Shown here piece after piece: positions 12,047-22,300 of a stretch of DNA of 64,000 nt. Origin of the DNA: Arthrobacter sp. ISL-30 (lineage in GTDB: Bacteria > Actinomycetota > Actinomycetes > Actinomycetales > Micrococcaceae). The stretch lies in assembly GCF_018613855.1 (NCBI RefSeq), contig NZ_JAGGPK010000010.1:62001-126000 (forward strand). Direction: 5' to 3'. Each line of letters begins with the position of its first letter. The stretch's first letter is position 1. Below the pieces are notes generated by a model that was given only the letters and a program-made list of their open reading frames with translations, had not been told where the DNA came from and searched no databases. Position numbers and translations under genes: made by a program.

Positions 12047-12987
12047 GCTGGATGGTCCTTCAGGAAGCTGCGAATGGAGTCTGCGGCCGGGGCGGGCGTT
12101 TCATAGTGGATGAGATGCCCGACGCCGGGGATCACCTGCAAGGTCCCGTCCGGCAGCTGCTCCAGCAGCTTGCGCTGGTCCGGCAGGGTGGCAATTTCAT
12201 CCTTTTCGCCGGCAATCAGCAGTACAGGAAGCGTCAGCTTCGGGGCCACCTCAGCAGCATTCGCGGATACGGATGCCCGGAAGGACTCCAAGAGGCTTTC
12301 CCGGTCAGCGAACGCGCTGAAATAGGCATCGTGCTGGCCGTGGATAAACCTTCGCAGGTGCCTGTCCCGCGTCTTCGCCATCGACACACTCATGATGCGC
12401 ACGATGAGCCGGTTGCGCAGGACCGCCAGTCCGATGCGCTGGGGGAGCCGCGCGGACAGCTGGTAGTACAGGACGGCCAACTTGGTCATGAGTCCCTTGG
12501 TGCCCTCCAGCGCCGGGCCTGCGATTGGATTGACCAGGACCAGCGGGTAAATGGCGCCGGGATGTGCCGCGGCAAAATGGCTGGCGATGATGGATCCGAA
12601 GGAATGACCGAGCAGCACAGTGTCAGTTCCAAGCCCGAGCGCTTCCATGAAACTGCTGATGAAGCTGCCATAGCGCTCCACGGAGTGTTCGTCCCCGACG
12701 AACGCTTCGGAACTGCCGAAGCCCGGCAGGTCCGGCATGATGATGCGCATCTCGGGCAGGTGGTCGACGACGCGGAGCAGGCCATGATGGTCACCCCTGA
12801 AGCCGTGGATGACCAGGATGGTTCTGGTGTCCAGGGTTTGCTCGACCGGCTCATAGGCCCAGTAGGCAACGTTACTGCCGTCCAGATCGATGTCCGAGGC
12901 GTGGATGCGTCCCGCCAGTGCCGGGCTGAAGAAGCTGCCGGGGCTCCCTGCGGGCTCGGGCGAGTGCGCCGTGTCCACTTGTTCCAT
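12043..12987 (-). CDS. Alpha/beta hydrolase
   Basis: A 314-aa alpha/beta-hydrolase fold protein. Visible are the oxyanion-loop segment ILVIHGFRGDHHGLLRVVDHL, the strand MPDLPGFGSSEAF, the nucleophile elbow LLGHSFGSIIASHF (GHSFG) and the C-terminal acid and base in LLIAGEKDEIATLP and VIPGVGHLIHYE. Substrate cannot be told from sequence. The first 35 residues lack conservation. The stop overlaps the start of the glycosyltransferase and the aldo-keto reductase ends 10 bp upstream, so the three minus-strand genes form one likely transcript. Confidence 0.85.
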   Translation of the reverse strand: MEQVDTAHSPEPAGSPGSFFSPALAGRIHASDIDLDGSNVAYWAYEPVEQTLDTRTILVIHGFRGDHHGLLRVVDHLPEMRIIMPDLPGFGSSEAFVGDEHSVERYGSFISSFMEALGLGTDTVLLGHSFGSIIASHFAAAHPGAIYPLVLVNPIAGPALEGTKGLMTKLAVLYYQLSARLPQRIGLAVLRNRLIVRIMSVSMAKTRDRHLRRFIHGQHDAYFSAFADRESLLESFRASVSANAAEVAPKLTLPVLLIAGEKDEIATLPDQRKLLEQLPDGTLQVIPGVGHLIHYETPAPAADSIRSFLKDHPA

Positions 12988-12997
12988 GCTGCGGATC

Positions 12998-13876
12998 CTA
13001 ATTTACGTTGTCCGGGTGCGAGCCCGTGCGGTGGTGGCGTTCAAGAGTTGACAGGCCGTCCATGTCCTCGGCATCCAGTTCAAAATTGAAGACGTTGAAG
13101 TTTTCCCGGATCCGGGGCGCCGAACTGGCCTTGGGAATGACTATGTTTCCCAGCTGGATGTGCCAGCGGATGACTATCTGCGCTGGTGTTCGATGGTATT
13201 TGGCTGCCAGGTCCTTTATGCCGGGGTCCTCCAGGACCTGCCCCCTGCCCAGGGGGCTCCATGCTTCGGTTCGGATTCTGAGCTGTTCGTGAAGGGTGCG
13301 CAGTCGCGACTGCTGCAGCCAGGGGTGGAGCTCGATCTGGTTGACGGCAGGAACCACCTCCGCGTACTCCATCAGGGCCTCCAGATGCCCGGGTTGGAAG
13401 TTGCAGACGCCGATCGCGCGGACTTTGCCCTCCCGATAGAGGGTTTCCATGGCTTTATACGTTTCCAGGAAGAGTCCGCGCGCCGGGCAGGGCCAGTGGA
13501 TCAGGTAAAGATCGATGTATTCCAGGCCCAGGTTGACCATTGAGGCATCGAATGCCTTGAGGGTGGCATCGTAGCCCTGGTCGTCGTTCCACACCTTGGT
13601 GGTGATGAACACATCTTCCCGATCGAGCCAGTGCATGGCCTCTCCGGACCCTCCGGTCTCGAGAACACCATTCGTGTGGCGCACGGCGCCGCCAATGGCA
13701 CGGCCTACTCCGCTTTCGTTGCCGTACATCGCCGCCGTATCGAAGTGCCGGTAGCCCTCGCCAAGGGCGATGTTGACGAGTGTTGCGGCCTCGCCCGGCG
13801 GAACCTTGTAGAGCCCAAAGCCCAGCTGGTCGATCAGGACACCGTTGTTGAGACTGATCCGGGGCGAGGGTTTCAT
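12998..13876 (-). CDS. Aldo/keto reductase
   Basis: A 292-aa NADPH-dependent aldo/keto reductase of the 2,5-diketo-gluconate reductase type. The TIM-barrel motifs are present: GFGLYKVPPGEA, the catalytic Asp/Tyr in HFDTAAMYGNESGVG, the Lys in VFITTKVWNDD, the His in YLIHWPCP, GVCNFQPGHLEALM, and the cofactor end QIVIRWHIQLGNIVIPKAS. The insert RHTNGVLETGGSGEAMHWL (about 67-85) is longer than in most relatives. Substrate unknown. It is the first gene of the three-gene minus-strand set and lies next to the glycerol regulator. Confidence 0.9.
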   Translation of the reverse strand: MKPSPRISLNNGVLIDQLGFGLYKVPPGEAATLVNIALGEGYRHFDTAAMYGNESGVGRAIGGAVRHTNGVLETGGSGEAMHWLDREDVFITTKVWNDDQGYDATLKAFDASMVNLGLEYIDLYLIHWPCPARGLFLETYKAMETLYREGKVRAIGVCNFQPGHLEALMEYAEVVPAVNQIELHPWLQQSRLRTLHEQLRIRTEAWSPLGRGQVLEDPGIKDLAAKYHRTPAQIVIRWHIQLGNIVIPKASSAPRIRENFNVFNFELDAEDMDGLSTLERHHRTGSHPDNVN

Positions 13877-13933
13877 AGCAAAGACTTTACCTACTCGTCC
13901 CGCAAATCCTTCAGGAGGACCCAGTAAGACGCA

Positions 13934-14890
13934 CTAACCGCCGAAACTCACCAGCCGACGGGCCGTTGCCTCGTCCAGGATCAGGTCAGTGGCGAGGCGT
14001 GCAGCCAGTGCCCCGCGCAGTCCTTCAATCTTCGAGGCGCCGGACACCACACAAATGCGGCGCCGGACCTGGCGCAGCTGTTCATGGCTGGGCCCGGTGG
14101 AACGTTCGTTCAAGGTGATGCCGTCGGAGGACCCGTCAGCGCGGAAGAAGACCGTTGCAACGTCGCCCACAACATCGGATCCGGCCAGCAGGTTCAGGTC
14201 GCTCTCGTCCAGGTAACCACCGGCGTAGACATGGCTGGGATAGTCCGAGTCCACCGAGCCCACGCCGAAGATGGCGATGCTCATTCGCGCCTGGACTTCG
14301 AGGATTCGCTGCACGCTGCGCTCATTCCACATAGCCGTCTTGGTGGAAGCATGGTCAAAGAAGGCAGGAACGGGAAATTGTTCCACGCGGGCCCCATATG
14401 CGTTTCCGAAACGGCGCATGATGTCGCTGGCGTAGGTAATTCCTGTGGTTTGCATATTGCCCGCACCGTTCAGTTGCACGACGATGCTGTCATGGGTGAT
14501 CTTTCGGGTCAGGTGGCGGCTCACGGCGCTGAGGGTGGCGCCCCAAGCGATGCCGATGATGGCATTGGAGTCCACCAGCGGGCCGATCGTACGGGCTGCC
14601 TGCATGGCCACCCGGTCCAGGGTCTCGGCTTCGTTCAGGGTGTCCAGGACCGGCACAACGTGCACGTCCACACCGTATTGCTCACGGATCGTTCCCTCCA
14701 GCTCCGGCCCGGTATCCAGAGGGCTGCGGATCTGGATCTGCACGAGGCCTGTGTCCCTGGCCGAGGACAGCAGCCGGGAGACCGTGGAGCGCGAGGTTCG
14801 CAGTTCCCGGGCAATGGCATCCATCGTCAGGTCCTGCAGGTAATACATCTGTGCTGCCCGAAGGGCATCGGAATGGCGGGAGCGCGGCAC
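13934..14890 (-). CDS. SorC/DeoR-type transcriptional regulator, probable glycerol-operon regulator
   Basis: A 318-aa SorC-family regulator: an N-terminal helix-turn-helix (TMDAIARELRTSRSTVSRLL, near residues 20-40) followed by the sugar-phosphate isomerase-like effector domain (AIIGIAWGATLSAVSRHL near 125, IAIFGVGSVDSDYPSHVYAGG near 220, VVSGASKIEGLRGAL at the C-terminus). I chose GTG at 14890 because AGGAGGA precedes it; the frame is open a little further upstream but through the operator. It is divergent from glpD-glpF-glpK, so by position it probably senses glycerol 3-phosphate or a related phosphorylated ligand; that is inference. Confidence 0.85.
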   Translation of the reverse strand: MPRSRHSDALRAAQMYYLQDLTMDAIARELRTSRSTVSRLLSSARDTGLVQIQIRSPLDTGPELEGTIREQYGVDVHVVPVLDTLNEAETLDRVAMQAARTIGPLVDSNAIIGIAWGATLSAVSRHLTRKITHDSIVVQLNGAGNMQTTGITYASDIMRRFGNAYGARVEQFPVPAFFDHASTKTAMWNERSVQRILEVQARMSIAIFGVGSVDSDYPSHVYAGGYLDESDLNLLAGSDVVGDVATVFFRADGSSDGITLNERSTGPSHEQLRQVRRRICVVSGASKIEGLRGALAARLATDLILDEATARRLVSFGG

Positions 14891-14903
14891 GCTTCCTCCT
14901 ATC

Positions 14904-14917
14904 TGCACGTCTGTGCA
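14904..14917. promoter_or_regulatory. Palindromic operator between regulator and glpD
   Basis: Perfect 5-bp arms TGCAC (14904-14908) and GTGCA (14913-14917) around GTCT. The site sits immediately upstream of the regulator RBS and 6 bp before the glpD -35 box, as expected for autoregulation plus control of glpD. SorC/DeoR proteins commonly bind such palindromes; binding here is inferred. Confidence 0.55.
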
Positions 14918-14923
14918 TTTGGC

Positions 14924-14951
14924 TTGACTCCATTTTCCAGTCTTCTAAAGA
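14924..14951 (+). promoter_or_regulatory. Candidate glpD promoter
   Basis: TTGACT (14924-14929), a 16-bp spacer and TAAAGA (14946-14951), about 55 bp before the glpD TTG start. It is the best promoter match in the divergent region and lies just after the palindrome at 14904. Confidence 0.5.
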
Positions 14952-15010
14952 TTAGTGGAGAAAGGTGCAGCGCATGGCGCAGCTCACAGACCCAGCCCAA
15001 AGGAGCTGTT

Positions 15011-16786
15011 TTGGGAACCAACAAGAATTCCAGGACCACACCCATGCCGCGTGCTGCGGCCGCGGCCCTACGACAGAGGCCCCGCGCCCAGGTATTAGTG
15101 ATCGGCGGCGGTATCAACGGCGTCGGTACGTTCAGGGACCTGGCCCTGCAGGGAGTCGATGTTGCACTCGTGGAACGCGGCGACTATTGCCAGGGGGCAA
15201 GCGGTGCTTCCTCCCACATGATTCACGGCGGCATCCGCTACCTCGAGAACGGTGAGTTCCGCCTTGTGCAGGAGTCGGTGGTGGAGCGGAACAGGCTCCT
15301 GCGGATCGCCCCCCACTACGTGAAGCCGCTGCAGACCACCATCCCCATCTTCAGCACGTTCTCCGGGATCCTCTCGGCGCCGGGCCGTTTCCTGACCCAC
15401 AAGCAGGGCAAGCCGAAGGAGCGCGGGGCGTTCCTGATCAAACTGGGCCTCAGCATCTACGACTTCTTCTCCCGTGACGGCGGGAGCGTCCCGCGCCATC
15501 AGTTCCGCGGACGGGACAAGGCCCTGGCGGAACTGCCCCGCCTGCATCCCGGCATCAAATACACCGCAACCTACTTCGACGCCTCCGTCCATAATCCAGA
15601 GCGGCTCACCCTGGATGTCCTGCAGGACGGCGAAAAGGCCGGCCTGACCGGAAACCTCCAAGGCGGCCTTTCCGCCGGAACCGCAAGGGCCAGCAATTAC
15701 GTCTCGCTGGTGTCCATGGACGACGACGGCGTGCGGCTGCGCGATGAGCTGACCGGCGAGGAATTCTCCTTCGCCGCCGACGTCATCGTGAACACGACCG
15801 GTGCCTGGGTGGACCTGACGAACGCGGCCATGGGGAGTCCCTCCCGCTTCATGGGCGGCACCAAGGGTTCACACGTCGTGCTGGACCATCCCGAACTGCT
15901 GGAAGCGTGCAATGGCCGCGAGATCTTCTTCGAGCACACCGACGGCCGGATCGTCCTGGTCTACCCGATGGGGGACCGCGTTCTTGTAGGCACCACAGAC
16001 GTTGACGCCGATATGGCTGAGGACGCCGTCTGCACCGAGGAGGAGATCGATTACTTCTTCGATCTCGTTGGGCACGTCTTCCCCTCCATCCACGTGCAGC
16101 GCGACCAGATCGTCTACAGCTTCTCGGGAGTGCGTCCGCTGCCAAGGCACGACGCCACGCAGCCGGGATTCGTATCCCGCGATTACCGGATCGAACGGAG
16201 CGAGCGTCCTGCGAGCGCCGGCGGCAGCACCGGCGTCGTGCTTTCACTGGTGGGCGGGAAGTGGACTACGTTCCGGGCCCTGGCAGAGCATCTCAGCAAC
16301 GACGTCCTCGCCGAACTGGGGATGGAACGGCGGCTTTCGACGGCGAAGCTCGCCATCGGCGGGGGCGCAGGCTTCCCGGAGACCGAAGAGGGAATCCAGG
16401 AATGGATCAAACGGCATATAGCACCGGGACTCGACGCCGAACGGGTAGCAGGGCTGCTGACCCGTTACGGAACACGCGCCGAGGAAGTGATCTCGTACCT
16501 GAACGCCGGCACCGACCGCCTGCTGCATTCCACGCACGAACTCAGTGTCCGCGAGCTCGCTTTCATGGCCGCCCATGAGCAGATCGGACATTTGGTAGAC
16601 GTACTCATCCGTCGCACGTCCCTGGCCTTCCGGGGCCTTGTGACGGGCGAGCTTTTGAACGAGGTGGCGGAAGAACTCGCCGGGCACCTCGGCTGGGACC
16701 AGGAAACACGGCAAGCCGAGGTCAGGCACGCCGTGGAAGTCCTGGAACGCCTCCACGGAGTCAAGGTGCCCAGCCTGGTGGCTTGA
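15011..16786 (+). CDS. glpD: Glycerol-3-phosphate dehydrogenase/oxidase
   Basis: FAD-dependent oxidation of glycerol 3-phosphate to dihydroxyacetone phosphate at the membrane. The Rossmann FAD motif VLVIGGGINGVGTFRDLA lies about 26 residues in, followed by GDYCQGASGASSHMIHGGIRYLE, then TTGAWVD, GTTDVDADMAEDAV and SGVRPLPRHDATQPGFVSRDY; the C-terminal helical domain has LVGGKWTTFRALAEHLS. The frame is open to 14084, but that stretch is antisense to the regulator. TTG at 15011 is favoured since AAAGGAG (14999-15005) precedes it; ATG at 15044 is the alternative. 591 aa. First gene of glpDFK. Confidence 0.93.
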   Translation: MGTNKNSRTTPMPRAAAAALRQRPRAQVLVIGGGINGVGTFRDLALQGVDVALVERGDYCQGASGASSHMIHGGIRYLENGEFRLVQESVVERNRLLRIAPHYVKPLQTTIPIFSTFSGILSAPGRFLTHKQGKPKERGAFLIKLGLSIYDFFSRDGGSVPRHQFRGRDKALAELPRLHPGIKYTATYFDASVHNPERLTLDVLQDGEKAGLTGNLQGGLSAGTARASNYVSLVSMDDDGVRLRDELTGEEFSFAADVIVNTTGAWVDLTNAAMGSPSRFMGGTKGSHVVLDHPELLEACNGREIFFEHTDGRIVLVYPMGDRVLVGTTDVDADMAEDAVCTEEEIDYFFDLVGHVFPSIHVQRDQIVYSFSGVRPLPRHDATQPGFVSRDYRIERSERPASAGGSTGVVLSLVGGKWTTFRALAEHLSNDVLAELGMERRLSTAKLAIGGGAGFPETEEGIQEWIKRHIAPGLDAERVAGLLTRYGTRAEEVISYLNAGTDRLLHSTHELSVRELAFMAAHEQIGHLVDVLIRRTSLAFRGLVTGELLNEVAEELAGHLGWDQETRQAEVRHAVEVLERLHGVKVPSLVA

Positions 16787-16805
16787 GCATCCTGAACTAC
16801 GTGGC

Positions 16806-16834
16806 GGTGGCCGGCGCCGATGGATCCGGCCACC
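16806..16834 (+). terminator. Hairpin between glpD and glpF
   Basis: Perfect 9-bp arms GGTGGCCGG (16806-16814) and CCGGCCACC (16826-16834) with an 11-nt loop, in the 97-bp glpD-glpF gap. No T-run follows, so it may be an mRNA-stabilising or attenuating hairpin and not a full terminator. Confidence 0.45.
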
Positions 16835-16883
16835 AATTGCCCTCAAACACGAGGGCAGACAACTAAAAATAGAGGAGTCAAAG

Positions 16884-17633
16884 ATGTCTCTTGGAATTGT
16901 TTTCCTTTCCGAATTATTCGGAACCATGATGCTGACCCTGCTGGGTTGCGGCGTCGTGGCCAACGTCGCGCTCAAAGGCACCAAGGGAAACAGCGGTGGC
17001 TTCCTGATGGTGACGTGGGGGTGGGGGATTGCCGTCTTCGCCGGCGTCTTCGTGGCCGCCCGGTCCGGTGCGCACCTTAATCCCGCAGTCACGATCGGGC
17101 TGCTCATGTTTGGCAGGGCCGAGTACGCCCCGGGCGTCCCCATCGACCCCGCTTCGACCTTCACCTACCTGGGCGGCGAAATGGCCGGTGCCTTCCTGGG
17201 CGCCGTCCTGGCATGGCTGGCGCACAAGCAGCACTTCGACGCCGAACCGATGGAAGCAAACAAGCTGGGTGTGTTCTCAACGGGACCAGCTATCCGCTCG
17301 GCCCCCTGGAACCTTGTGACCGAGATCATTGGCACCTTCGTCCTCGTGTTCGTCATCCTCACCTTTGGCGGAACCCCGTCGGGGCTTGGCCCCCTGGCAG
17401 TTGCGCTCCTGGTCGTCGGCATCGGCGTCTCGCTCGGCGGACCAACGGGCTATGCCATCAACCCCGCACGTGACCTTGGTCCCCGCATCGCCCACGCCAT
17501 CCTGCCGATCAAGGGCAAGGGGTCAAGCGACTGGGGCTACTCCTGGGTCCCGGTGGTGGGGCCACTCGTCGGCGGTATTGTGGCCGGCATTGCGGCCCGC
17601 TACCTTCCGATCATCGCGACGGCGGCAACCTGA
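16884..17633 (+). CDS. glpF: Glycerol facilitator (aquaglyceroporin, MIP family)
   Basis: A 249-aa six-helix MIP channel for glycerol uptake by facilitated diffusion. Both half-helix motifs are seen: HLNPAVTIG (Asn66) and YAINPARDLGPR (Asn193); the Asp after the second NPAR is the residue typical of glycerol facilitators as opposed to water-only aquaporins. Helices include ELFGTMMLTLLGCGVVANVAL at the N-terminus and WVPVVGPLVGGIVAGIAARYL at the C-terminus. ATG preceded by GAGGAG. Between glpD and glpK, it supplies glycerol to the kinase. Confidence 0.97.
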   Translation: MSLGIVFLSELFGTMMLTLLGCGVVANVALKGTKGNSGGFLMVTWGWGIAVFAGVFVAARSGAHLNPAVTIGLLMFGRAEYAPGVPIDPASTFTYLGGEMAGAFLGAVLAWLAHKQHFDAEPMEANKLGVFSTGPAIRSAPWNLVTEIIGTFVLVFVILTFGGTPSGLGPLAVALLVVGIGVSLGGPTGYAINPARDLGPRIAHAILPIKGKGSSDWGYSWVPVVGPLVGGIVAGIAARYLPIIATAAT

Positions 17634-17646
17634 TCGGCCGGCCGCG

Positions 17647-17662
17647 AGGCCGAAAGCGGCCT
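17647..17662 (+). terminator. Small hairpin between glpF and glpK
   Basis: AGGCCG (17647-17652) and CGGCCT (17657-17662) around AAAG. Short stable stem without a T-run; perhaps an RNA processing or stability element within the glpFK message. Confidence 0.35.
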
Positions 17663-17744
17663 TAGGAATATTCATCCAGCAAAACCAAGACACCCTTCAA
17701 TGAACCAGACACCCAGCAATGAACCAGGACAAGGACGTCAAGAA

Positions 17745-19259
17745 ATGTCGCAATACGTAATCGCCATCGACCAGGGAACTACCAGCTCCCGGGCTATCGT
17801 GTTTGACCACGCCGGAAACATCGTTTCCAGCGGCCAGATGGAGCATGAGCAGATTTTCCCGCAGGCGGGCTGGGTTGAACACAACCCGAAGGAAATCTGG
17901 GACAACACGCGGGAGGTCGTCGGCTCGGCGCTGTCCAAGGCGAACCTGACCCGCCACGATATTGCCGCCGTCGGCATCACCAACCAGCGCGAAACCGCGG
18001 TGGTGTGGGACAAGAACACCGGCGAGCCCGTCTACAACGCCATCGTCTGGCAGGACACCCGCACCCAGCCCATCGTGGATGAGCTGGCCCGTGACGGCGG
18101 ACCGGAGCGATTCAAGCAAAAGGTTGGCCTGCCCCTGGCAACCTACTTCTCCGGAACCAAGATCAAGTGGATCCTGGACAACGTGGACGGAGCCCGCGAG
18201 CGCGCTGAAGCCGGGGACCTGCTGTTCGGCAACACAGACGCCTGGGTGCTGTGGAACCTGACGGGCGGTACCGACGGCGGTGTGCACGTCACCGACGTGA
18301 CCAATGCCTCGCGGACCATGTTCATGGACCTTGACACCCTGCAATGGGACCAGGACATCCTTGATGCCTTCGGCGTTCCGGCCTCGATGATGCCCAGCAT
18401 CAAATCGTCCTCTGAGGTTTACGGGCAAGTCCACACCTCCCAGTTGCTGCGCGAAGTTCCCGTGGCAGGCATCCTCGGCGACCAACAGGCCGCTACGTTC
18501 GGCCAGGCGGCCTTCCAGCCGGGCGAGGCCAAGAACACCTATGGCACGGGCTGCTTCCTGATCTTCAACACAGGGGAGGAGATCGTCCATTCCAAGAATG
18601 GGCTGCTGACCACCCTGGGCTACAAGCTCGGCGACGACAAGCCGCACTATGCCCTGGAGGGATCGATCGCCGTCACGGGTTCACTCATCCAGTGGCTGCG
18701 GGACAACCTGGGCATGATCAAGTCGGCGCCAGAGGTAGAGGAACTCGCGAAATCCGTGGACGACAGTGGCGGGGTATACATTGTGCCGGCGTTCTCCGGA
18801 CTCTTCGCGCCGTATTGGAGGTCTGATGCACGGGGTGCCATCGTTGGGCTGACCCGGTTCGCCAACAGGGGCCATATTGCCAGGGCGGCCCTGGAAGCCA
18901 CCGCGTTCCAGACCCGTGAGGTGCTGGACGCCGTTAACGCGGACTCGGGGGTCCCCCTGACCGAGCTCAAGGTCGACGGCGGCATGGTAGCCAACGAGGC
19001 CCTCATGCAGTTCCAGGCCGACATCCTCGGCGTCCCGGTGGTTCGCCCCAAGGTCGTGGAGACCACGGCACTGGGCGCCGCTTACGCAGCCGGCCTCGCG
19101 GTCGGCTTCTGGAAGGACCTTGGCGAGCTCAGTGCCAACTGGGGTGAGGACAAGCGCTGGGAACCCCAGCTTGACCCGGCGGAGCAGGAGCGGCAGTTGC
19201 GGCTCTGGAAGAAGGCCGTCACCAAGGCGATGGACTGGGTTGACCAGGACGTGCGCTGA
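17745..19259 (+). CDS. glpK: Glycerol kinase
   Basis: GlpK phosphorylates glycerol to glycerol 3-phosphate, the substrate of GlpD. FGGY-family motifs: [16 protein letters not shown] at residues 6-21 (phosphate 1), [21 protein letters not shown], and the C-terminal [27 protein letters not shown] at 17745 has AAGGA upstream and gives 504 aa, matching the family; the frame is open 15 codons further (17700) without an RBS. Followed by a strong terminator, so it ends the glp operon. Confidence 0.98.
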   Translation: MSQYVIAIDQGTTSSRAIVFDHAGNIVSSGQMEHEQIFPQAGWVEHNPKEIWDNTREVVGSALSKANLTRHDIAAVGITNQRETAVVWDKNTGEPVYNAIVWQDTRTQPIVDELARDGGPERFKQKVGLPLATYFSGTKIKWILDNVDGARERAEAGDLLFGNTDAWVLWNLTGGTDGGVHVTDVTNASRTMFMDLDTLQWDQDILDAFGVPASMMPSIKSSSEVYGQVHTSQLLREVPVAGILGDQQAATFGQAAFQPGEAKNTYGTGCFLIFNTGEEIVHSKNGLLTTLGYKLGDDKPHYALEGSIAVTGSLIQWLRDNLGMIKSAPEVEELAKSVDDSGGVYIVPAFSGLFAPYWRSDARGAIVGLTRFANRGHIARAALEATAFQTREVLDAVNADSGVPLTELKVDGGMVANEALMQFQADILGVPVVRPKVVETTALGAAYAAGLAVGFWKDLGELSANWGEDKRWEPQLDPAEQERQLRLWKKAVTKAMDWVDQDVR

Positions 19260-19283
19260 TGCATCAGAAGTTGACTCCATAAA

Positions 19284-19327
19284 GAAGGTGCCCGGGTCCG
19301 TGAAAGTTCACGAACCCGGGCACCTTC
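19284..19327 (+). terminator. Intrinsic terminator after glpK
   Basis: Arms GAAGGTGCCCGGGT (19284-19297) and ACCCGGGCACCTTC (19314-19327), 14 bp perfect, with an inner CGTGA/TCACG extension, then GTTTGATG. It lies 24 bp after glpK and before the convergent RND gene, so it can serve both strands. Confidence 0.85.
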
Positions 19328-19352
19328 GTTTGATGCCTCTCTTTCCAATCAA

Positions 19353-22300
19353 TCAGCCCGCCGCGACCGGCACCGGCTCCGTCTTGCCTCGGTTGCCGCG
19401 GTCCTTTGGCTTGGCGAACCGCAGGTATAGCGAGGGAACGACGAACAGGTTGACGAGGGTGGACGTCACCAGGCCGCCGAGAATCACTACGGCCATGGGG
19501 TGCTCGATCTCGTGGCCAGGGAGGCTACCCATAACCACGAGGGGGACCAGGGCGAGGCCTGTTGCCAACGTGGTCATCAGGATTGGTGAGAGACGTTCTG
19601 CCGCGCCCCGCATGACGAGCTCACGCCCGAACTTCTCGCCCTCGTGGTCCTCCAAATACTGGCAGTGGTTGATCAGCAGGATGCCGTTGCGGGCAGCGAT
19701 ACCCATCACTGTGAGGAAGCCCACCAACGATCCGAGGGATAGGACGCCGCCGCCCAGCAGCGCCGCCAGGATGCCTCCCACCAGTGCCACCGGGAGTGTC
19801 AGCATGATGAGCGTCGCCAAGCGCCAGCTACGGAATGCGGCTTGCAGGAGCAGGAAGATCACAACCACCGCTGCGCCGGCGAATATCAACAGCCGCTGGG
19901 ACGCCGCCTGGCGTTCGACGTACTCGCCAAGCACTTCTGCGTGGTAGCCCGTGGGGAACTTAACCGTCGCGAGTCCGGCGTTGAGTTTGTCGACGACGGC
20001 GGCAAGGTCGCCTTGCTTGACGTTGGCGCTGACGTCGATCCGGCGGGAACCACCTGTCCGCTCAATAACGTTCGGCGTCGGTTTGACCTGCACCGAAGCC
20101 ACGTCCCCGATGCGAATCTGTTGGCCGGACGGTGTGTCGATCGGAAGGTTTTCAATGCTCGTAACGCTGGTGCGGATGGCCGGAGCACTCCAAACCTGCA
20201 CGTCGTAGGCTTTGCCGTCGCGGAAGACGTCGCCAGCTTCCTCGCCCGCCACCATGGTGGCCGCGGCGCGGCGGACGTCGCCTGGCTTGACCCCGTACTG
20301 GCTGGCCTTGGCCAGGTCCACCTCGACATCGATCTGCGGTACGTCCACTTGGAGGGACACCTTGGCGCCAAGTGTGCCCGGTACCTCGCCTAGGACTTTC
20401 TTGACCTTCTCGGCTTGTGTCCGTAGTTCGATCAGGTCGTCACCGAAGACACGGACGACGACCGCGTAGCTGGTACCTGTCAGGACTTCGCGGATACGTT
20501 CCTTGAGGTACGTCTGCACATCGCGGTAGATGCCCGGATAGCCTTCCACCACTTCCTGGACGGAGGCCAGTGTCTTGTCGTAGTCCACTGCCGGGTCGAC
20601 GCTGATCCAGTTTTCACCGAAGTTCACGCCTACCACTTCGTCGGCGACCAGGGCCTGGCCGATGTGCGCGCCGCAGTTACGGACGCCAGGGATGGTCATT
20701 AGCTCATTGCACGCGGCTTGGCTGATCCTGACCTCCTCCCCGTTGGATGTACCCGGTTGGGTGACCCAGTGCATCAGGAAGTCGCGTTCCTTGAAGTCCG
20801 GGAGCAGGGACTGCCCCAGCAGCGGTGCGGTCACGATGCCTGCTACGGCCAGCACGCCTACGGCCGCATAGCCCGGAACGGGACGCTTGACGGCGGGCTG
20901 GAGCACCTTGTGGTACCAACGCTTCAGCACCCGGACCACCGGCGGATCCTTGTCTTCCAGTGGTGCGTGGCGCAGGAAGATGTAGGCGAGCGCTGGTGTC
21001 ACCGTGAGGGCGACGACCATCGAGGCCAGCACGGCCAGGGTGTAGGAAATGGCCAGGGGCCGGAAGAAGGCGCCGGTGAGGCCATCCAGGAAGAAGATGG
21101 GTACCGTCGCGGCGATGATGATGAGCGTCGCATACACGATAGGGCCGCGGACTTCGACGCAGGCATCCACCACCACCCGTGCCGTCATGGAGCCGTCACC
21201 TTCCGCCCGGTGTTTACGGAGTCGCCGGACGATATTTTCGACGTCGATGATGGCGTCATCGACGACGACACCAACCGCAATGACCAGTCCGGCCAGCACC
21301 ATGGTGTTGACCGTGCCTCCTGTCCAGTACAGGACAAGACCTGCGGCCAGGAGGGACAACGGGATGGCCACCACGCTGACAAAGGCCGTCCGCCACTGGA
21401 ACAGGAAGAGGCTGAGCACCATGATGACCAGGAGGCATCCAAAGAGGAGCGCCAGGCTGAGATTATGGATGGACTGCTCGATGAACGTGGCCGGCCGGAA
21501 CAGGGTTGTATCCACCTTGATGTCGCTCAGGCCAGGCTGAATCTGCTGGAGCACTTCCTCGACGCCACGCGTGACTTCCAAGGTGTTTCCCCAGGGCAGC
21601 TTCTCCACGATCAGCATGAGTCCGGGGCCGCCGTCGATCACGGCGTCACCGATCAGTTGCTGGTGGTCCTCGACGACATTTGCCACGTCCCCGAGCTTCA
21701 GTGCACCGTCCGGCCCTTGCCCCACCGGGATCTGCGCCAGGTCTGCCGGGCTCGTGATGGCTTGGACATGTCGGATGCCAAGGGACTGGTTGCCGGTCTC
21801 CAAGGCCCCACCGGTCCCAGTGAGCGAACCGGGTGTGTATTGGAGGAGCCCGGAGTCGAGCGCTTCCGACGTCGCAGTCATGACCGATTCCAGGCTGACG
21901 TTGTGAGCCTTCATCCGCTCCGGATCCGACTGGACCGTGAGCATCTGGATCCGTTCACCCCAGATGGCCACGTTGGCTACTCCGGGCACACGAAGCAGGT
22001 GCGCCCGGATATTCCAGTAGGTAATCATGGACATTTCGATGAGGGACCGTGACTCGGATGACAGCCCGATCTTCATCACCCGGCTGGTCGAGGACAACGG
22101 CTGCAGCATTATCGGAGGGGCCGCCCACGTGGGCAACGTCGGGATGACCGTTGCCATTCTCTCCGATACAAGCTGTCTCGCGGTCAGCAGATCCGTACCC
22201 GGCTTGAAGAGCAGGAGGACGGAGGACAGCTGCGAGACCGACTTGGATCGCAGCTCGGTCAGGCCATCCACGCCGTTGAATGCCTCTTCCAACGGCACGG

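Noticed and set aside
14084..15010. Long N-terminal extension of the glpD frame (300 residues)
   Set aside because: It is antisense to the SorC regulator and shows no FAD-enzyme sequence; TTG 15011 with AAAGGAG gives a normal GlpD.
20718..22052. 444-aa plus-strand ORF opposite the RND permease
   Set aside because: His/Asp/Gly-rich composition with no domain; the minus-strand RND motifs are clear.
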